The translations under genes and the position numbers were made by a program. Source: Urbifossiella limnaea (GTDB taxonomy: Bacteria; Planctomycetota; Planctomycetia; Gemmatales; Gemmataceae). Taken from it: a stretch of DNA of 64,000 bases. The notes beneath the pieces were generated by a model. It had not been told where the DNA came from. It searched no databases and saw only the letters and a list, made by a program, of their open reading frames with translations. Below, in pieces: positions 34,604-43,208 of this stretch; positions within the stretch are counted from its first letter, which is position 1; the number at the start of each line of letters is the position of its first letter. The DNA lies in the NCBI RefSeq assembly GCF_007747215.1, contig NZ_CP036273.1:5440322-5504321 (forward strand), given 5' to 3'.

Positions 34604-37522
34604 CTAATCGCTCACCAGCTCTCCCAGCGGCGACCGCAGCCGCGCCCCCAGCTCCGGCAGCAGCCCGTAGGCGTGGGCCAGGTACTGCACCGGGTGGAAC
34701 GCCCGCTTCCCCGTCCCCTCCTGCATCTGCAGCCGGCACGACCCGCACTCCGTCGCCCCGAGCAGCAGGCCCGGCCGGTCGAACGCCTCGATCATCCGCC
34801 GGCCGGCGCGCAGCGAGGCGTCGTAGTTCGCCTCCGCGAGCCCCCACGGCCCGGCCATCCCGGAGCAGCCCACGTCGATCGGCTGCACCGTTATTCCGGG
34901 GATGAGCCCGAGCAAGCCGGGGCCCGACACCGGCCCGCGCAGCGCCTTCAGGTGGCACGGCACGTGATGGCCCAGCTCCAGGTTCAGCGGGCGGAAGTCG
35001 GTGCGCAGCAGGCCGTCCGCGTGGAGGCCGCCGAGAAACGTGGTCAGCTCGGTTGTGGCGGCCGCGACCGCGGCGGCGTCGGCGTCGTCGAGCAGGAGCA
35101 GGTAATCCTGCGTGAGCGTCATCGCCGCGGTGGGCTCCGAGCAGACGATGCGGTACCCGTCGCGGGCGTAGTCGGCGAGGGCGCGGACGTTTCGCACGGC
35201 CAGTTCGCGGGCCGTCTCCAGGTCGCCCTGCGCGAGCGGGGCGGCCCCGCTGCCGACCTGCCGCTGCGGCACCACGACCGTGATGCCGTTGTGCCGCAGC
35301 ACCGCCACGGCCGCGGCCCCGACCGACGGGTCGAAGACGTTGGCGAACGTGTCCGCGAAGTACGCCACCTTCGGCGCCTCCGGGTTCACCGGCCCCCGCC
35401 GCTCGCCGCGAGCCGCCCGTAAGAACGTCTGGTGCGCCAGCGACGGGAGCCGCCGACGGCGCGACAGGCCGATGAGCTTCTCGATCACCCACCGGGCCGG
35501 CCGATTCCCCAGAACAGCGTTCGACAGCGGCGCCAGCCGCGACGCGAACGCGGCGAGCCGGTCGGCGCGGGCGAGCACCCACGAGACGCGGTCGAGGCCG
35601 TGGTCGGCGTGGCGGCGGGCTTTGGCCTCGATCATGAGCCGTGGCACGTCCACCCGCGACGGGCACTCGTCCCGGCACATCTTGCAGTTGACGCACCGCG
35701 ACACCACCGGCCGGGCGTCGTCCGAGCCGAGGTCGGCGTGCCCACGAACGAGGTTGGCCATGGCCCGCGGCGCGGCCTCCTCGAGCCCCGCGGCGGTGAA
35801 CGCCGGGCACATCCGCGCCGCCCCGCCGCGCGGCCGGCAGTCCCCACAGCCGGAGCACTTCCCCGCTTCCGCGGTCGGCTCCGTCTCCTTCCAGACCAAC
35901 AGTGACGCCCGCGGCGCGGCCGGTCCCTCGACCACAGGCTCCAGGCTCCCGGCTCCCGTCTCCTGTCCCGCCCCCCGCAACGGCCACGCCGGGCGGCTCG
36001 GGTCGGGGCCGATGATCTTGCCGGGGTTCAGTACGTTCTTCGGGTCGAACACGCGCTTCAGTTCGCGGAACACAGGCAGGATCGGGCCGTACTGCCGCTC
36101 CACCCACGGCGTGCGCGCGATGCCGGTGCCGTGCTGCGTGCTGACCGTCCCGCCCAGCGCGAGCGCGAGTGCGTGAACGGCCTCGGCGACCGGCCACATC
36201 TTCGCGCGGTCGGCCGGGTCGGCGAGGTCGATCAGCGGCCGGGTGTGAACCTGCCCGGCGAGCGCGTGGACCAGGAACGACGCACTGAGTTCGAACCGCT
36301 TCAGCACGTCCTGGGTGCCGGCCAGGAACTCGGCGACGGCCGCCGGCGGGACACCCACGTCCTCGACGAACGCCGCCGGCCGCGGCCCGCGGCCGATGCC
36401 GTACAGGCCGTTCACCGCGGCCTCCCGCACCGCCCGCACGCGGGCGACGCCGTCGGGGTCGCACGTCGGCTCGGCGAGCACGACCAGCTTGTGCGTCTCT
36501 TTCAACTTCTCGACGGCGCCCCAGGCGCGTTCGGCGGCCTCGCGCTCGGTGTCGGCCTCGAACGCGACCAGCAGCGCCGCCCCGACCGCCGGTGGCACGG
36601 CGTCGACCCCGCGGCCGGAGAGCGACAGCAGCCGGCGGTCGAGCAGGTCGGCGGCGGTCGGCTCGAACGGGTGCAGGTCGGCGGCCGCGCCCACCGCGGC
36701 GTCGAGCGTCGGGAAGCCGAGCAACGCCAGGCACGTGCCGCCGGCGAGCGGCACGGTGGCGACCGTGGCTTCGGTGAGGAAGCCGAGCGTGCCCTCGGAG
36801 CCGCACAGCAGTCGCGGCAGGTCGAGGCCGGCGTCGGTGAGCACGTCGTGGAGGAGGTAGCCGCAGCGGTTGAACGGCGTCTGCGGCCGCGCGAGGTGGA
36901 TCAGGTCGCGGTTGGCGCGCAGCAGTTTTGCGGTGCCTTCGACCAGCGTGAGCGTCCGCACCGTGAGCCCGGTCGCCGCCGGGCTGCCGGGCGAGAAGAG
37001 GGCATCGCGGGTGCCGTCGTCCCACACGACGCCGAGGCCGCGGACGTGGTCGCGGGTGTAGCCGTGGCGAACGGCGTTGCCGCCGCTGGCGTTCGTCGCC
37101 ACCATCCCGCCGACGGTGCAACTGGCCCCGCTGGCCGGGTCCGGGGCGAACCGCCGGCCGACCTTCGCCAGTGCCGCGTTCAATTCCGCCAGCACCACCC
37201 CCGGCTCGACCGTCGCCGTGTCCGCGCCGACGTGGAGGATGCCGCGGAACTCGGCGCTGAGATCGACAACGAGGCCCGGCCCGAGCGACTCGCCGGCGAC
37301 GCCGGTGCCGGCGCCGCGCGGCACCAGCGGCAGGGCGTGCTCGTGGCAGTACCTCACGAGGACGGCGAGGTCTTCGGCGTCCTCGGGGAAGGCGACGCCG
37401 AACGGGGCGACCTGGAACGGCGAGGCGTCGGTGGCGTACAGCATGCGCCGCACGGCGTCGAACGCCAGCCGCCCGCGAAACTCGCCGCGGAGGTCGTCGG
37501 CGATCTGGGTGGGCTCGGGCAC
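34604..37522 (-). CDS. FAD-binding oxidase fused to Fe-S and CCG domains (D-lactate/glycolate dehydrogenase-like)
   Basis: The 972-residue protein has three parts. An FAD-binding PCMH domain is at about residues 45-225 (VPRGAGTGVAGESLGPG, SCTVGGMVATNASGGNAVRH). An FAD-oxidase C domain runs to about 490 (VKRVFDPKNVLNPGKI-like end). Two 4Fe-4S sites lie near 545-625 (CSGCGDC, CVNCKMCRDECP). A CCG cysteine-rich domain closes the chain (HVPCHLKAL, DVGCSGMAGPWG, ECGSCRLQM). This fuses what GlcD/GlpC or LdhF-type systems keep apart. A membrane-linked 2-hydroxyacid dehydrogenase is likely; the substrate is not set. GTG 37522 sits at the edge of a heptamer repeat. Confidence 0.9.
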   Translation of the reverse strand: MPEPTQIADDLRGEFRGRLAFDAVRRMLYATDASPFQVAPFGVAFPEDAEDLAVLVRYCHEHALPLVPRGAGTGVAGESLGPGLVVDLSAEFRGILHVGADTATVEPGVVLAELNAALAKVGRRFAPDPASGASCTVGGMVATNASGGNAVRHGYTRDHVRGLGVVWDDGTRDALFSPGSPAATGLTVRTLTLVEGTAKLLRANRDLIHLARPQTPFNRCGYLLHDVLTDAGLDLPRLLCGSEGTLGFLTEATVATVPLAGGTCLALLGFPTLDAAVGAAADLHPFEPTAADLLDRRLLSLSGRGVDAVPPAVGAALLVAFEADTEREAAERAWGAVEKLKETHKLVVLAEPTCDPDGVARVRAVREAAVNGLYGIGRGPRPAAFVEDVGVPPAAVAEFLAGTQDVLKRFELSASFLVHALAGQVHTRPLIDLADPADRAKMWPVAEAVHALALALGGTVSTQHGTGIARTPWVERQYGPILPVFRELKRVFDPKNVLNPGKIIGPDPSRPAWPLRGAGQETGAGSLEPVVEGPAAPRASLLVWKETEPTAEAGKCSGCGDCRPRGGAARMCPAFTAAGLEEAAPRAMANLVRGHADLGSDDARPVVSRCVNCKMCRDECPSRVDVPRLMIEAKARRHADHGLDRVSWVLARADRLAAFASRLAPLSNAVLGNRPARWVIEKLIGLSRRRRLPSLAHQTFLRAARGERRGPVNPEAPKVAYFADTFANVFDPSVGAAAVAVLRHNGITVVVPQRQVGSGAAPLAQGDLETARELAVRNVRALADYARDGYRIVCSEPTAAMTLTQDYLLLLDDADAAAVAAATTELTTFLGGLHADGLLRTDFRPLNLELGHHVPCHLKALRGPVSGPGLLGLIPGITVQPIDVGCSGMAGPWGLAEANYDASLRAGRRMIEAFDRPGLLLGATECGSCRLQMQEGTGKRAFHPVQYLAHAYGLLPELGARLRSPLGELVSD
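35921..35968. repeat. Repeat-like insert in the linker of the oxidoreductase gene
   Basis: This T/C-rich stretch shares the 12-mer GTCTCCTGTCCC with the intergenic repeat near 37598. It encodes a Gly/Ala-rich linker (GAGQETGAGSLEP) between the FAD and Fe-S parts. Confidence 0.5.
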
Positions 37523-37562
37523 AGGGGACAGGGGACAGGGGACAGGGGACAGGGGACAGGAG
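37521..37562. repeat. Heptamer tandem repeat (ACAGGGG, five perfect copies plus one imperfect)
   Basis: Five perfect copies from 37521 to 37555 and an imperfect sixth lie directly at the start of the oxidoreductase gene. At about 37597-37621 the opposite strand carries TGTCCCC-like units, so the region can fold into a hairpin; the G runs could also form a quadruplex. Confidence 0.85.
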
Positions 37563-37619
37563 TCAAGATACGGGATGAATTCGTCCCCTGGCCTCTGGTC
37601 TCCTGTCCCCCGTCCCCTG

Positions 37620-38279
37620 TCAGCCCCGGCCCAACGCCAGCGACATGAACTCGGCCCGGGTGCTGGCGTTGGTCTTCACCAACCCGCGGACGGCGCTGGT
37701 CACGGTCAAGGCGCCGGGCTTGCGCACGCCGCGGATCGACATGCAGCTGTGCGTCGCCTCCACCACCACGCCGACGCCGCGGGGCTTCAACTCGTTCATC
37801 ACCAGGTCGGCGATCGTCTCCGTCATCCGCTCCTGCACCTGCGGCCGGCGGGCGACGGCGTCCACCACCCGGGCCAGCTTCGACAGGCCGACCACCTGGC
37901 CGTCGGGCAGGTAGCCGACGTGGGCCTTGCCGAGGAACGGCAGCAGGTGGTGCTCGCAGCACGACGCGAACTCGATGTCCTTGACCAGCACCAACTCGTC
38001 GGCCGACTGCGTGAACGTCTTGGCGAGGAAGACCGCGGGGTCGGTGTGGAGGCCGGCGAACACCTCGGCGTACATCCGGGCCACGCGGTCGGGCGTCTCC
38101 TGCAACCCCTCGCGGTCCGGGTCCTCGCCGACGGCGTACAGGATTTCGCGGACCGCGTTCTTGATCCGCGCGTGGTCGACGGGGCCGAACGGGGCGGCGG
38201 CCAGCTGCGCCAGCGCCGCGAGCGTCACCGGGTCGTCGTCGTCGCAGCCGGGGTAAGGCTTGGGGGTCGCACTCGACAC
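37620..38279 (-). CDS. folE: GTP cyclohydrolase I
   Basis: The 219-residue protein catalyses the first step of tetrahydrofolate or pterin synthesis (GTP to dihydroneopterin triphosphate) in the cytoplasm. Diagnostic motifs are [37 protein letters not shown] (zinc-binding Cys and His) and [20 protein letters not shown] (second zinc Cys). [20 protein letters not shown] is also typical. The length fits the family. The start appears to be GTG 38279. The gene ends 97 bp before the oxidoreductase start, with the heptamer repeat in between, so the two are probably not coupled. No other folate gene is nearby. Confidence 0.97.
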   Translation of the reverse strand: MSSATPKPYPGCDDDDPVTLAALAQLAAAPFGPVDHARIKNAVREILYAVGEDPDREGLQETPDRVARMYAEVFAGLHTDPAVFLAKTFTQSADELVLVKDIEFASCCEHHLLPFLGKAHVGYLPDGQVVGLSKLARVVDAVARRPQVQERMTETIADLVMNELKPRGVGVVVEATHSCMSIRGVRKPGALTVTSAVRGLVKTNASTRAEFMSLALGRG

Positions 38280-38396
38280 ACGGGCTCTCCGGGAGGGAAA
38301 TCTTCCTACATTCTAGCCCCTGGCGGGCGACGCCGGCCGGGGTTACCATCGAGGTGGGATGCCGGACGCACCCCACACCCGCGCCGGAGGCCGCTC

Positions 38397-38825
38397 ATGG
38401 TTCCTCTCCCGACCCTCGACCTGGTCCCCGCCCTCCACGACGCCTTCGTCCGCGGAGACGCCGCCGAGCTCGACGCCCTCCTCGGCCCGGCCGACCCCGC
38501 CGCCGACCTGCGCGCCCTGCTGTCGCTCGCCGACGCGCCGCGCCTCCACCGCCTCCGCGACAAGCTGTACGACGGCCGCGTCGTCGCGCACTGCTTCCGC
38601 CGCGGCGCCGGCGCCGCCACCGAGGGCTGCGTGGCCTTTTGGCTCACCGGCGTCACGTCGGTGGCGGAACTGCTGGCGCTCGACTTCCCGAGCGACGACC
38701 ACCGGCGGGCGGCGTGCCGCTCGCTCCGCGCCTGGGGCGACGGCACCCTGACCCGCGACATGGTGTTCGCCGGCCTCGAAGGCGCGATCTGGGACACCGT
38801 CCACACCGACGACCCGCTGGGGTGA
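38397..38825 (+). CDS. Hypothetical protein, 142 residues
   Basis: ATG 38397 follows CCGGAGG and precedes the sulfatase by only 7 bp (stop 38825, next start 38833), which suggests translational coupling. The sequence is helical and Asp/Ala-rich (LVPALHDAFVRGDAAELDAL, ADLRALLSLADAPRLHRL, TVHTDDPLG), without a signal peptide or catalytic motif that I recognise. Central features are VAHCFRRGAGAATEGCVAFW and LALDFPSDDHRRAACRSL. It could assist the sulfatase, but nothing in it shows that. Confidence 0.6.
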   Translation: MVPLPTLDLVPALHDAFVRGDAAELDALLGPADPAADLRALLSLADAPRLHRLRDKLYDGRVVAHCFRRGAGAATEGCVAFWLTGVTSVAELLALDFPSDDHRRAACRSLRAWGDGTLTRDMVFAGLEGAIWDTVHTDDPLG

Positions 38826-38832
38826 CCGCCGC

Positions 38833-40206
38833 ATGACCCGCGCCCTCTTCGCCCTCGTGGTGCTCGCCTCGCCCGCCGCGGCCCGCCCGCCGAACGTCGT
38901 GTTCGTCCTCGCCGACGACCTCGGCTACGGCGACCTCGGCTGCTACGGCCAGGCCCGCGTCCGCACGCCGGTCCTCGACCAACTGGCGAAGGACGGCGTG
39001 CGTTTCACGCAGTGCTACGCCGGCAGCACGGTGTGCGCCCCGAGCCGGTGCGCGCTGATGACCGGGCTGCACACCGGCCACTGCCGGGTGCGCGGGAACG
39101 GCGGCGGCGGCGGCCCGCGGGCGAACGTGCCGCTGCGGCCCGACGACCCGTGCGTGGCCGATATCCTGAAGCGGGCCGGGTACGCCACCGCCCTCGTCGG
39201 CAAGTGGGGGCTCGGCGAGGAGGGGAGCGTCGGCGTCCCGACGCGGAAGGGCTTCGACCATTTCTTCGGCTACCTGAACCAGCACCACGCCCACAACTAC
39301 TACCCCGATTTCCTGTGGCGCGGCGCCACGCGGGAGCCGGTCGCCAACCCTCAGAGCGCGACCGAGAACGTGGCCGCGAAGTTCGCGCACTACGCACCCG
39401 ACCTGCTGCGCCAGGACGCGCTGCGGTTCATCACGGCCAACAAGGACCGGCCGTTCTTCCTGTACTTCGCCACGACCGCGCCACACGCCAACAACGAGCG
39501 CACCCGCGCCACCGGCGAGGGGAACGAGGTGCCGACCGACGCCCCGTACACGGCCGAGGCGTGGCCGCAGGCGGAGAAGAACAAGGCGGCGATGATCACC
39601 CGGCTGGACGCCGACGTGGGGGTGCTGTTGGCGAAGCTCCGCGAGTTGGGCCTGGAGCGGGACACGCTGGTGGTCTTCAGCAGCGACAACGGCCCGCACC
39701 GCGAGGGCGGGAACGACCCGGCGTTCTTCCGCAGCAGCGGCCCGTTCCGCGGCATCAAGCGCGCCCTCACCGACGGCGGCATCCGCGTGCCGGCCATCGC
39801 CCGCTGGCCCGGCACGATCCGCCCCGGGGCCACTTCCGAGCACGTGTGGGCGTTCTGGGACGTCCTGCCGACGGCGTGCGACCTCGCCGGCGTGCCGACG
39901 CCAGCGGGCCTCGACGGCATCTCCATCACCCCGACGCTGACCGGGAGGGGGGAGCAGCGGCGGCACGACTTCCTGTACTGGGAGTTCCACGAGGGCGGTT
40001 TCAAGCAGGCGGTCCGGCACGGCAACTGGAAGGCGTTGCGGCAGGCACCGGGTGCGGCGCTGGAACTGTACGACGTGGTGACCGACCCGGGCGAATCGCG
40101 CGACGTGGCGGCCGCGAACGCGGACGTGGTAGCGCGCGTCGAGGCGTACCTGCGAACGGCGCGGACCGAGTCGCCTGAGTTCCCGGTTCGCGCCGCGAAG
40201 AAGTGA
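38833..40206 (+). CDS. Secreted sulfatase (formylglycine-dependent)
   Basis: The 457-residue protein has a signal peptide (MTRALFALVVLASPAAARP) and the full alkaline-phosphatase-like fold. PNVVFVLADDLGYGDLGCYG supplies metal ligands, VCAPSRCALMTGLHTG is the sulfatase signature whose first Cys becomes formylglycine, VGKWGLGEE and FSSDNGPHREGG add further active-site residues. The C-terminal ELYDVVTDPGESRDVA is typical of the family. Substrates in planctomycetes are usually sulfated polysaccharides. It needs a formylglycine-generating enzyme encoded elsewhere. It follows a hypothetical gene by 7 bp. Confidence 0.95.
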   Translation: MTRALFALVVLASPAAARPPNVVFVLADDLGYGDLGCYGQARVRTPVLDQLAKDGVRFTQCYAGSTVCAPSRCALMTGLHTGHCRVRGNGGGGGPRANVPLRPDDPCVADILKRAGYATALVGKWGLGEEGSVGVPTRKGFDHFFGYLNQHHAHNYYPDFLWRGATREPVANPQSATENVAAKFAHYAPDLLRQDALRFITANKDRPFFLYFATTAPHANNERTRATGEGNEVPTDAPYTAEAWPQAEKNKAAMITRLDADVGVLLAKLRELGLERDTLVVFSSDNGPHREGGNDPAFFRSSGPFRGIKRALTDGGIRVPAIARWPGTIRPGATSEHVWAFWDVLPTACDLAGVPTPAGLDGISITPTLTGRGEQRRHDFLYWEFHEGGFKQAVRHGNWKALRQAPGAALELYDVVTDPGESRDVAAANADVVARVEAYLRTARTESPEFPVRAAKK

Positions 40207-40221
40207 CCCCTGCTCGCGGCG

Positions 40222-40977
40222 TTACTTCCCCCGCCGCTGCGCGAACACCCACGTCCACAACTCGCGCTCGCGGAACGCCGGCGCCCAGCTGTTGTGCCCG
40301 ACGCCGGGGTACTCGGTGTAGCGCGGCTGCGCCCCCGCCGCCCGCAGCGCCGCCACCGCCTCCCGCGACCCGCTCGGCGGCACCACCGTGTCCTTGTCGC
40401 CGTGGAACGCCCACACCGCGACCTTCGCCACGTCCTTCGACTTCGACACGTCCATCGCCCCGCACACCGGCACCGCGGCGGCGAACAGCCCCGGCCGCCG
40501 CTGGATCGCGTCGAAGGTGCCGTACCCGCCCATGCTCAGGCCCATCACGTACACCCGGTCCGGGTCGATCGGCAACTCCTTCAGGCTGGCGTCGACCAGT
40601 TGCAGCGCCAGGTCGAGCGGCTCGCTCACGGCCGGCGACGTGTAGCTCCCCTTCGCCCACGGCACGTTCACCCACTGCTTGCCGTCCGGGCACTGCGGCA
40701 GCAGCGCGAACGCCTTCGCCTCCTTGACCTCGGCGCGGCCGAGCGGGCCGGTCCCCTTCTCCCACACATGGATGAGTTGCTTCGTGTTGTCGCTGCCGCG
40801 CTCGCCGGCGCCGTGGAGGACGAGCACGAGCGGGTACTTCTTCCCCGGCTCGACGCCGGCCGGGCGGATCAGCCGGTACGGCAGCGCCTTGCCGCCGGGG
40901 GCCGTAAACGTCTTCGCCTCGGGCTCCGCGGGTTGGCCGGGGGTCGCGAGCGCGAGCATGAGCACGGCGGGGGTCAT
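40222..40977 (-). CDS. Alpha/beta hydrolase (esterase, PHB-depolymerase/dienelactone-hydrolase-like)
   Basis: The 251-residue protein has the hydrolase core: PLVLVLHGAGERGSDN (oxyanion region), DPDRVYVMGLSMGGYGTFDA (nucleophile Ser in G-x-S-x-G), AVWAFHGDKDTVVP (acid Asp) and TEYPGVGHNSWAPAF (His). The N-terminus (MTPAVLMLALATPGQPAEP) may be a short signal peptide. LIRPAGVEPGKKYPLVL is typical of the exported esterase/PHB-depolymerase-like group. Its substrate is probably a short ester, perhaps an acylated sugar. It is convergent with the sulfatase, 15 bp apart, and divergent from the next gene. Confidence 0.87.
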   Translation of the reverse strand: MTPAVLMLALATPGQPAEPEAKTFTAPGGKALPYRLIRPAGVEPGKKYPLVLVLHGAGERGSDNTKQLIHVWEKGTGPLGRAEVKEAKAFALLPQCPDGKQWVNVPWAKGSYTSPAVSEPLDLALQLVDASLKELPIDPDRVYVMGLSMGGYGTFDAIQRRPGLFAAAVPVCGAMDVSKSKDVAKVAVWAFHGDKDTVVPPSGSREAVAALRAAGAQPRYTEYPGVGHNSWAPAFRERELWTWVFAQRRGK

Positions 40978-41033
40978 GGGGGTGCCTCGGGGTTGGGATC
41001 GGGTATGATCTTACAACCCGCGGAGGGCGGCCC

Positions 41034-41393
41034 GTGCGGATCGTCGGCTACCTGTGGGCGGCGCCGGTCACGCTCGTCGGCCTGCCGCTCGCGCTCCTCG
41101 CGGCGGCGACCGGCGGCGGTGTCCGGGCGCGCGGCGGGGTCGTGGAAGTGTGGGGCGGCGCGGCCGGCCGGCTCCTCCGCGGCGGGGCGGCGATGGCCCT
41201 CGGGCACGTGATACTGGCGCGGGACGCGGCCTGCCTGGAACGAAGCCGGCGGCACGAGTTGGTGCACGTCCGCCAGTACGAGCAGTGGGGGCCGCTGCTC
41301 CTGCCGGCGTACTGGCTTGTCGCAATGTGGCTGAGGTGGCGCGGGCTGCACCCGTACCTGGATCACCCGCTGGAGCCGCCGCCGCTCACCTGA
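41034..41393 (+). CDS. Membrane protein with an HELVH motif
   Basis: GTG 41034 follows GGAGGG by 7 nt. The 119-residue protein has an N-terminal hydrophobic helix (VGYLWAAPVTLVGLPLALLA), a middle segment (GGAAMALGHVILARDAACLE), the motif RHELVHVRQYEQWGPLLLPA, and a last hydrophobic stretch (YWLVAMWLRWRG). HELVH has the H-E-x-x-H form of zinc proteases, but a third ligand is not obvious and the protein is very small, so activity is uncertain. It overlaps the convergent subtilase gene by 8 bp. Confidence 0.68.
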   Translation: MRIVGYLWAAPVTLVGLPLALLAAATGGGVRARGGVVEVWGGAAGRLLRGGAAMALGHVILARDAACLERSRRHELVHVRQYEQWGPLLLPAYWLVAMWLRWRGLHPYLDHPLEPPPLT

Positions 41394-43149
41394 CCAACTC
41401 GGACAACTGCCGCGGAGTCGGTGTCGTCCACGCGGCGTGCGGCGGCGCCGGGCGGCGCGACGGCGCCGATTCATCCGGCGCCTGCGCCCGTGCCACCGGC
41501 TGCGGCGCGGGCAGCGGTAGTGGTTGCACACCCGGCGGCGTGTACCGCACCGGCGGCGAGCCGCCGCGCTGCACGGTGAAGGTGCCGGCCGGCGTGCTCA
41601 CGATCACCCCGCCGGCGTTCGCCGGCCGGTACGGCTCCTTCAGCGTCGATTCGGCGTACCGCAGCGCCCGCTCCGTGTTCGGCGACAGCGGGGGGTTCGG
41701 CCCCGCCATCAGCCCCGGCACGGTCCTCGGGATCGGCTGGCCCACCGGCACCGGCGGCGGAGGAACCGCCTTCCCCACCGGCAGCGGCGCCGGCGGCATC
41801 TCGCCCGTCGCCACAGCGAGTGTGTCCAGCCGCCGCACCCACGCCCGCACGTGGCCCGTGGTCAGCGCCGGCGCCTTCGCCCGCATCACCGCCAGCACGC
41901 CCGCGAAATAGGCCGCCGCGTTCGACGACCCGGCCGTCTCGTCGCCGCCGGTGAACCGCGCCACCCCGGCCCGCAACAGCACGTCCGGCTTCACCCGCCC
42001 GTCGGCCGTCGGCCCCACTGCCGACGACGCCGACGTGTCGCCCACGGTCAGCACGCCGGGGTGGTCCGCCGGCGGGTAGATTTCGCCGCCCGCACTCGCG
42101 TCCAGCAGTTCGACCGGCAGCGCCTGCTTGCCGGTAGCCGGGTCGGCGAACGGGGCGTCCTTCGCCGGGGCGATCTGCACCCGCAGCCGGTCGCGCGGGC
42201 CGAACGCGCCGGCCTTCGACTTCACGCGGATGCGGTACTCCTGCCCCGCGAGGACAGCGGGGAGGTCGGTGAGTACGACGCGCTCGCGCGGGTTCCGCGT
42301 CTCACCCTGGCCGGCCGCCTTCGCCGCGGTCACCTGCACGAGGTCGCTCTTGCCCACCACTGTCCCGCGGGCGTCCTCCACGATCAGGTCCAGGTCCTTG
42401 TCGGTGCCGGCGTCCTCGGCGTCCTTGTAGTCGTTCCACGTGAGCGTGACCGTGACCGCGCTCTCGTCGAAGCGGTTGCTGAACCGCAGAGCCGTGCCCA
42501 GCGGCGCCCCGCGGAAGCGGACGTAGCCGTCGGGGCCGACGTCCACGGGGCCGTTGAACACCTTGCCGCCGTTGTTGCCGGCGGCGTTCACCCACAGGAT
42601 GCCGCCGGCGACCGCTTCATCCACGGCGGCGTTGACCGGCCCGCGGCCGTCGTAGTTGCCGGCGCCCTCGAACGTGCCGCTGAAAAGGATCACGTCCGCC
42701 TTCTGCTCGATCGCGTACTTCACGGCGCGGCGGAACAGCGTCGGCCCGTTGGCGTTCAGGAGCAGGAACTTCGGCCCCTCGGGCTTGTTGCCGCTGACCG
42801 CCCACACGAGCTGCGCCATGAGCCGGCCGTGGGCGTCGCCGGGGGCGAACGGCCGCTGGAAGGCCGGGTCGCCGAGGTTGTTCCGCTGCACGAAGTCGGC
42901 CGGGTAGTGCTCCACGACCGCGGCCGTGGCGGGGAGGTACGGCCGCTTGCCGTCGACGCCGGCGAACCCGGTGTCGAGGACGGCGACGGTGACGTTGGCG
43001 AGGTTCTCGGGGGCGGCGTAGTCGGGGAGGAGGCCGAGCTGCTTGCGCGCCTCGTCGGCGTTGGCGGGGCGGGACACCGCGGGGGCGTCGGCCGCGGCGG
43101 CGAGCCCGGCGAGGAGCGACCCGGCGGCGAAGGCGAGGAGGCGCGTCAT
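41386..43149 (-). CDS. Secreted subtilisin-like (S8) protease with Pro-rich tail
   Basis: The 587-residue protein has a signal peptide (MTRLLAFAAGSLLAGLAAA), then a subtilase domain: VTVAVLDTGFAG (Asp59), PGDAHGRLMAQLVWA (His107), NAAGNNGG (oxyanion region) and TAGSSNAAAYFAGVLAV (Ser near 408, in place of the usual G-T-S-M-A). A jelly-roll-like region is inserted (VTVTLTWNDYKDAEDAG; LVAGQEYRIRVKSKAG-like near 300). A Pro-rich C-terminal tail of about 130 residues follows. The catalytic triad seems intact but the Ser motif is unusual, so specificity may differ. The 3' end overlaps the opposing gene by 8 bp. Confidence 0.87.
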   Translation of the reverse strand: MTRLLAFAAGSLLAGLAAAADAPAVSRPANADEARKQLGLLPDYAAPENLANVTVAVLDTGFAGVDGKRPYLPATAAVVEHYPADFVQRNNLGDPAFQRPFAPGDAHGRLMAQLVWAVSGNKPEGPKFLLLNANGPTLFRRAVKYAIEQKADVILFSGTFEGAGNYDGRGPVNAAVDEAVAGGILWVNAAGNNGGKVFNGPVDVGPDGYVRFRGAPLGTALRFSNRFDESAVTVTLTWNDYKDAEDAGTDKDLDLIVEDARGTVVGKSDLVQVTAAKAAGQGETRNPRERVVLTDLPAVLAGQEYRIRVKSKAGAFGPRDRLRVQIAPAKDAPFADPATGKQALPVELLDASAGGEIYPPADHPGVLTVGDTSASSAVGPTADGRVKPDVLLRAGVARFTGGDETAGSSNAAAYFAGVLAVMRAKAPALTTGHVRAWVRRLDTLAVATGEMPPAPLPVGKAVPPPPVPVGQPIPRTVPGLMAGPNPPLSPNTERALRYAESTLKEPYRPANAGGVIVSTPAGTFTVQRGGSPPVRYTPPGVQPLPLPAPQPVARAQAPDESAPSRRPAPPHAAWTTPTPRQLSELVR

Positions 43150-43173
43150 GGTGTGGGGCGGGCAAGGGATGAG

Positions 43174-43202
43174 CCGGCCGGGTGAGCGGGACACCCGGCC
43201 GG
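43174..43202. terminator. Hairpin after the Gly/Tyr-rich gene
   Basis: 10-bp arms (CCGGCCGGGT / ACCCGGCCGG) with a 9-nt loop lie 7 bp beyond the stop of the gene at 43209 (minus strand). It is probably a terminator. Confidence 0.68.
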
Positions 43203-43208
43203 GGAGGG

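Noticed and set aside
37521-37562. CRISPR-like array
   Set aside because: The units are 7 bp and contiguous, without spacers; it is a simple tandem repeat.
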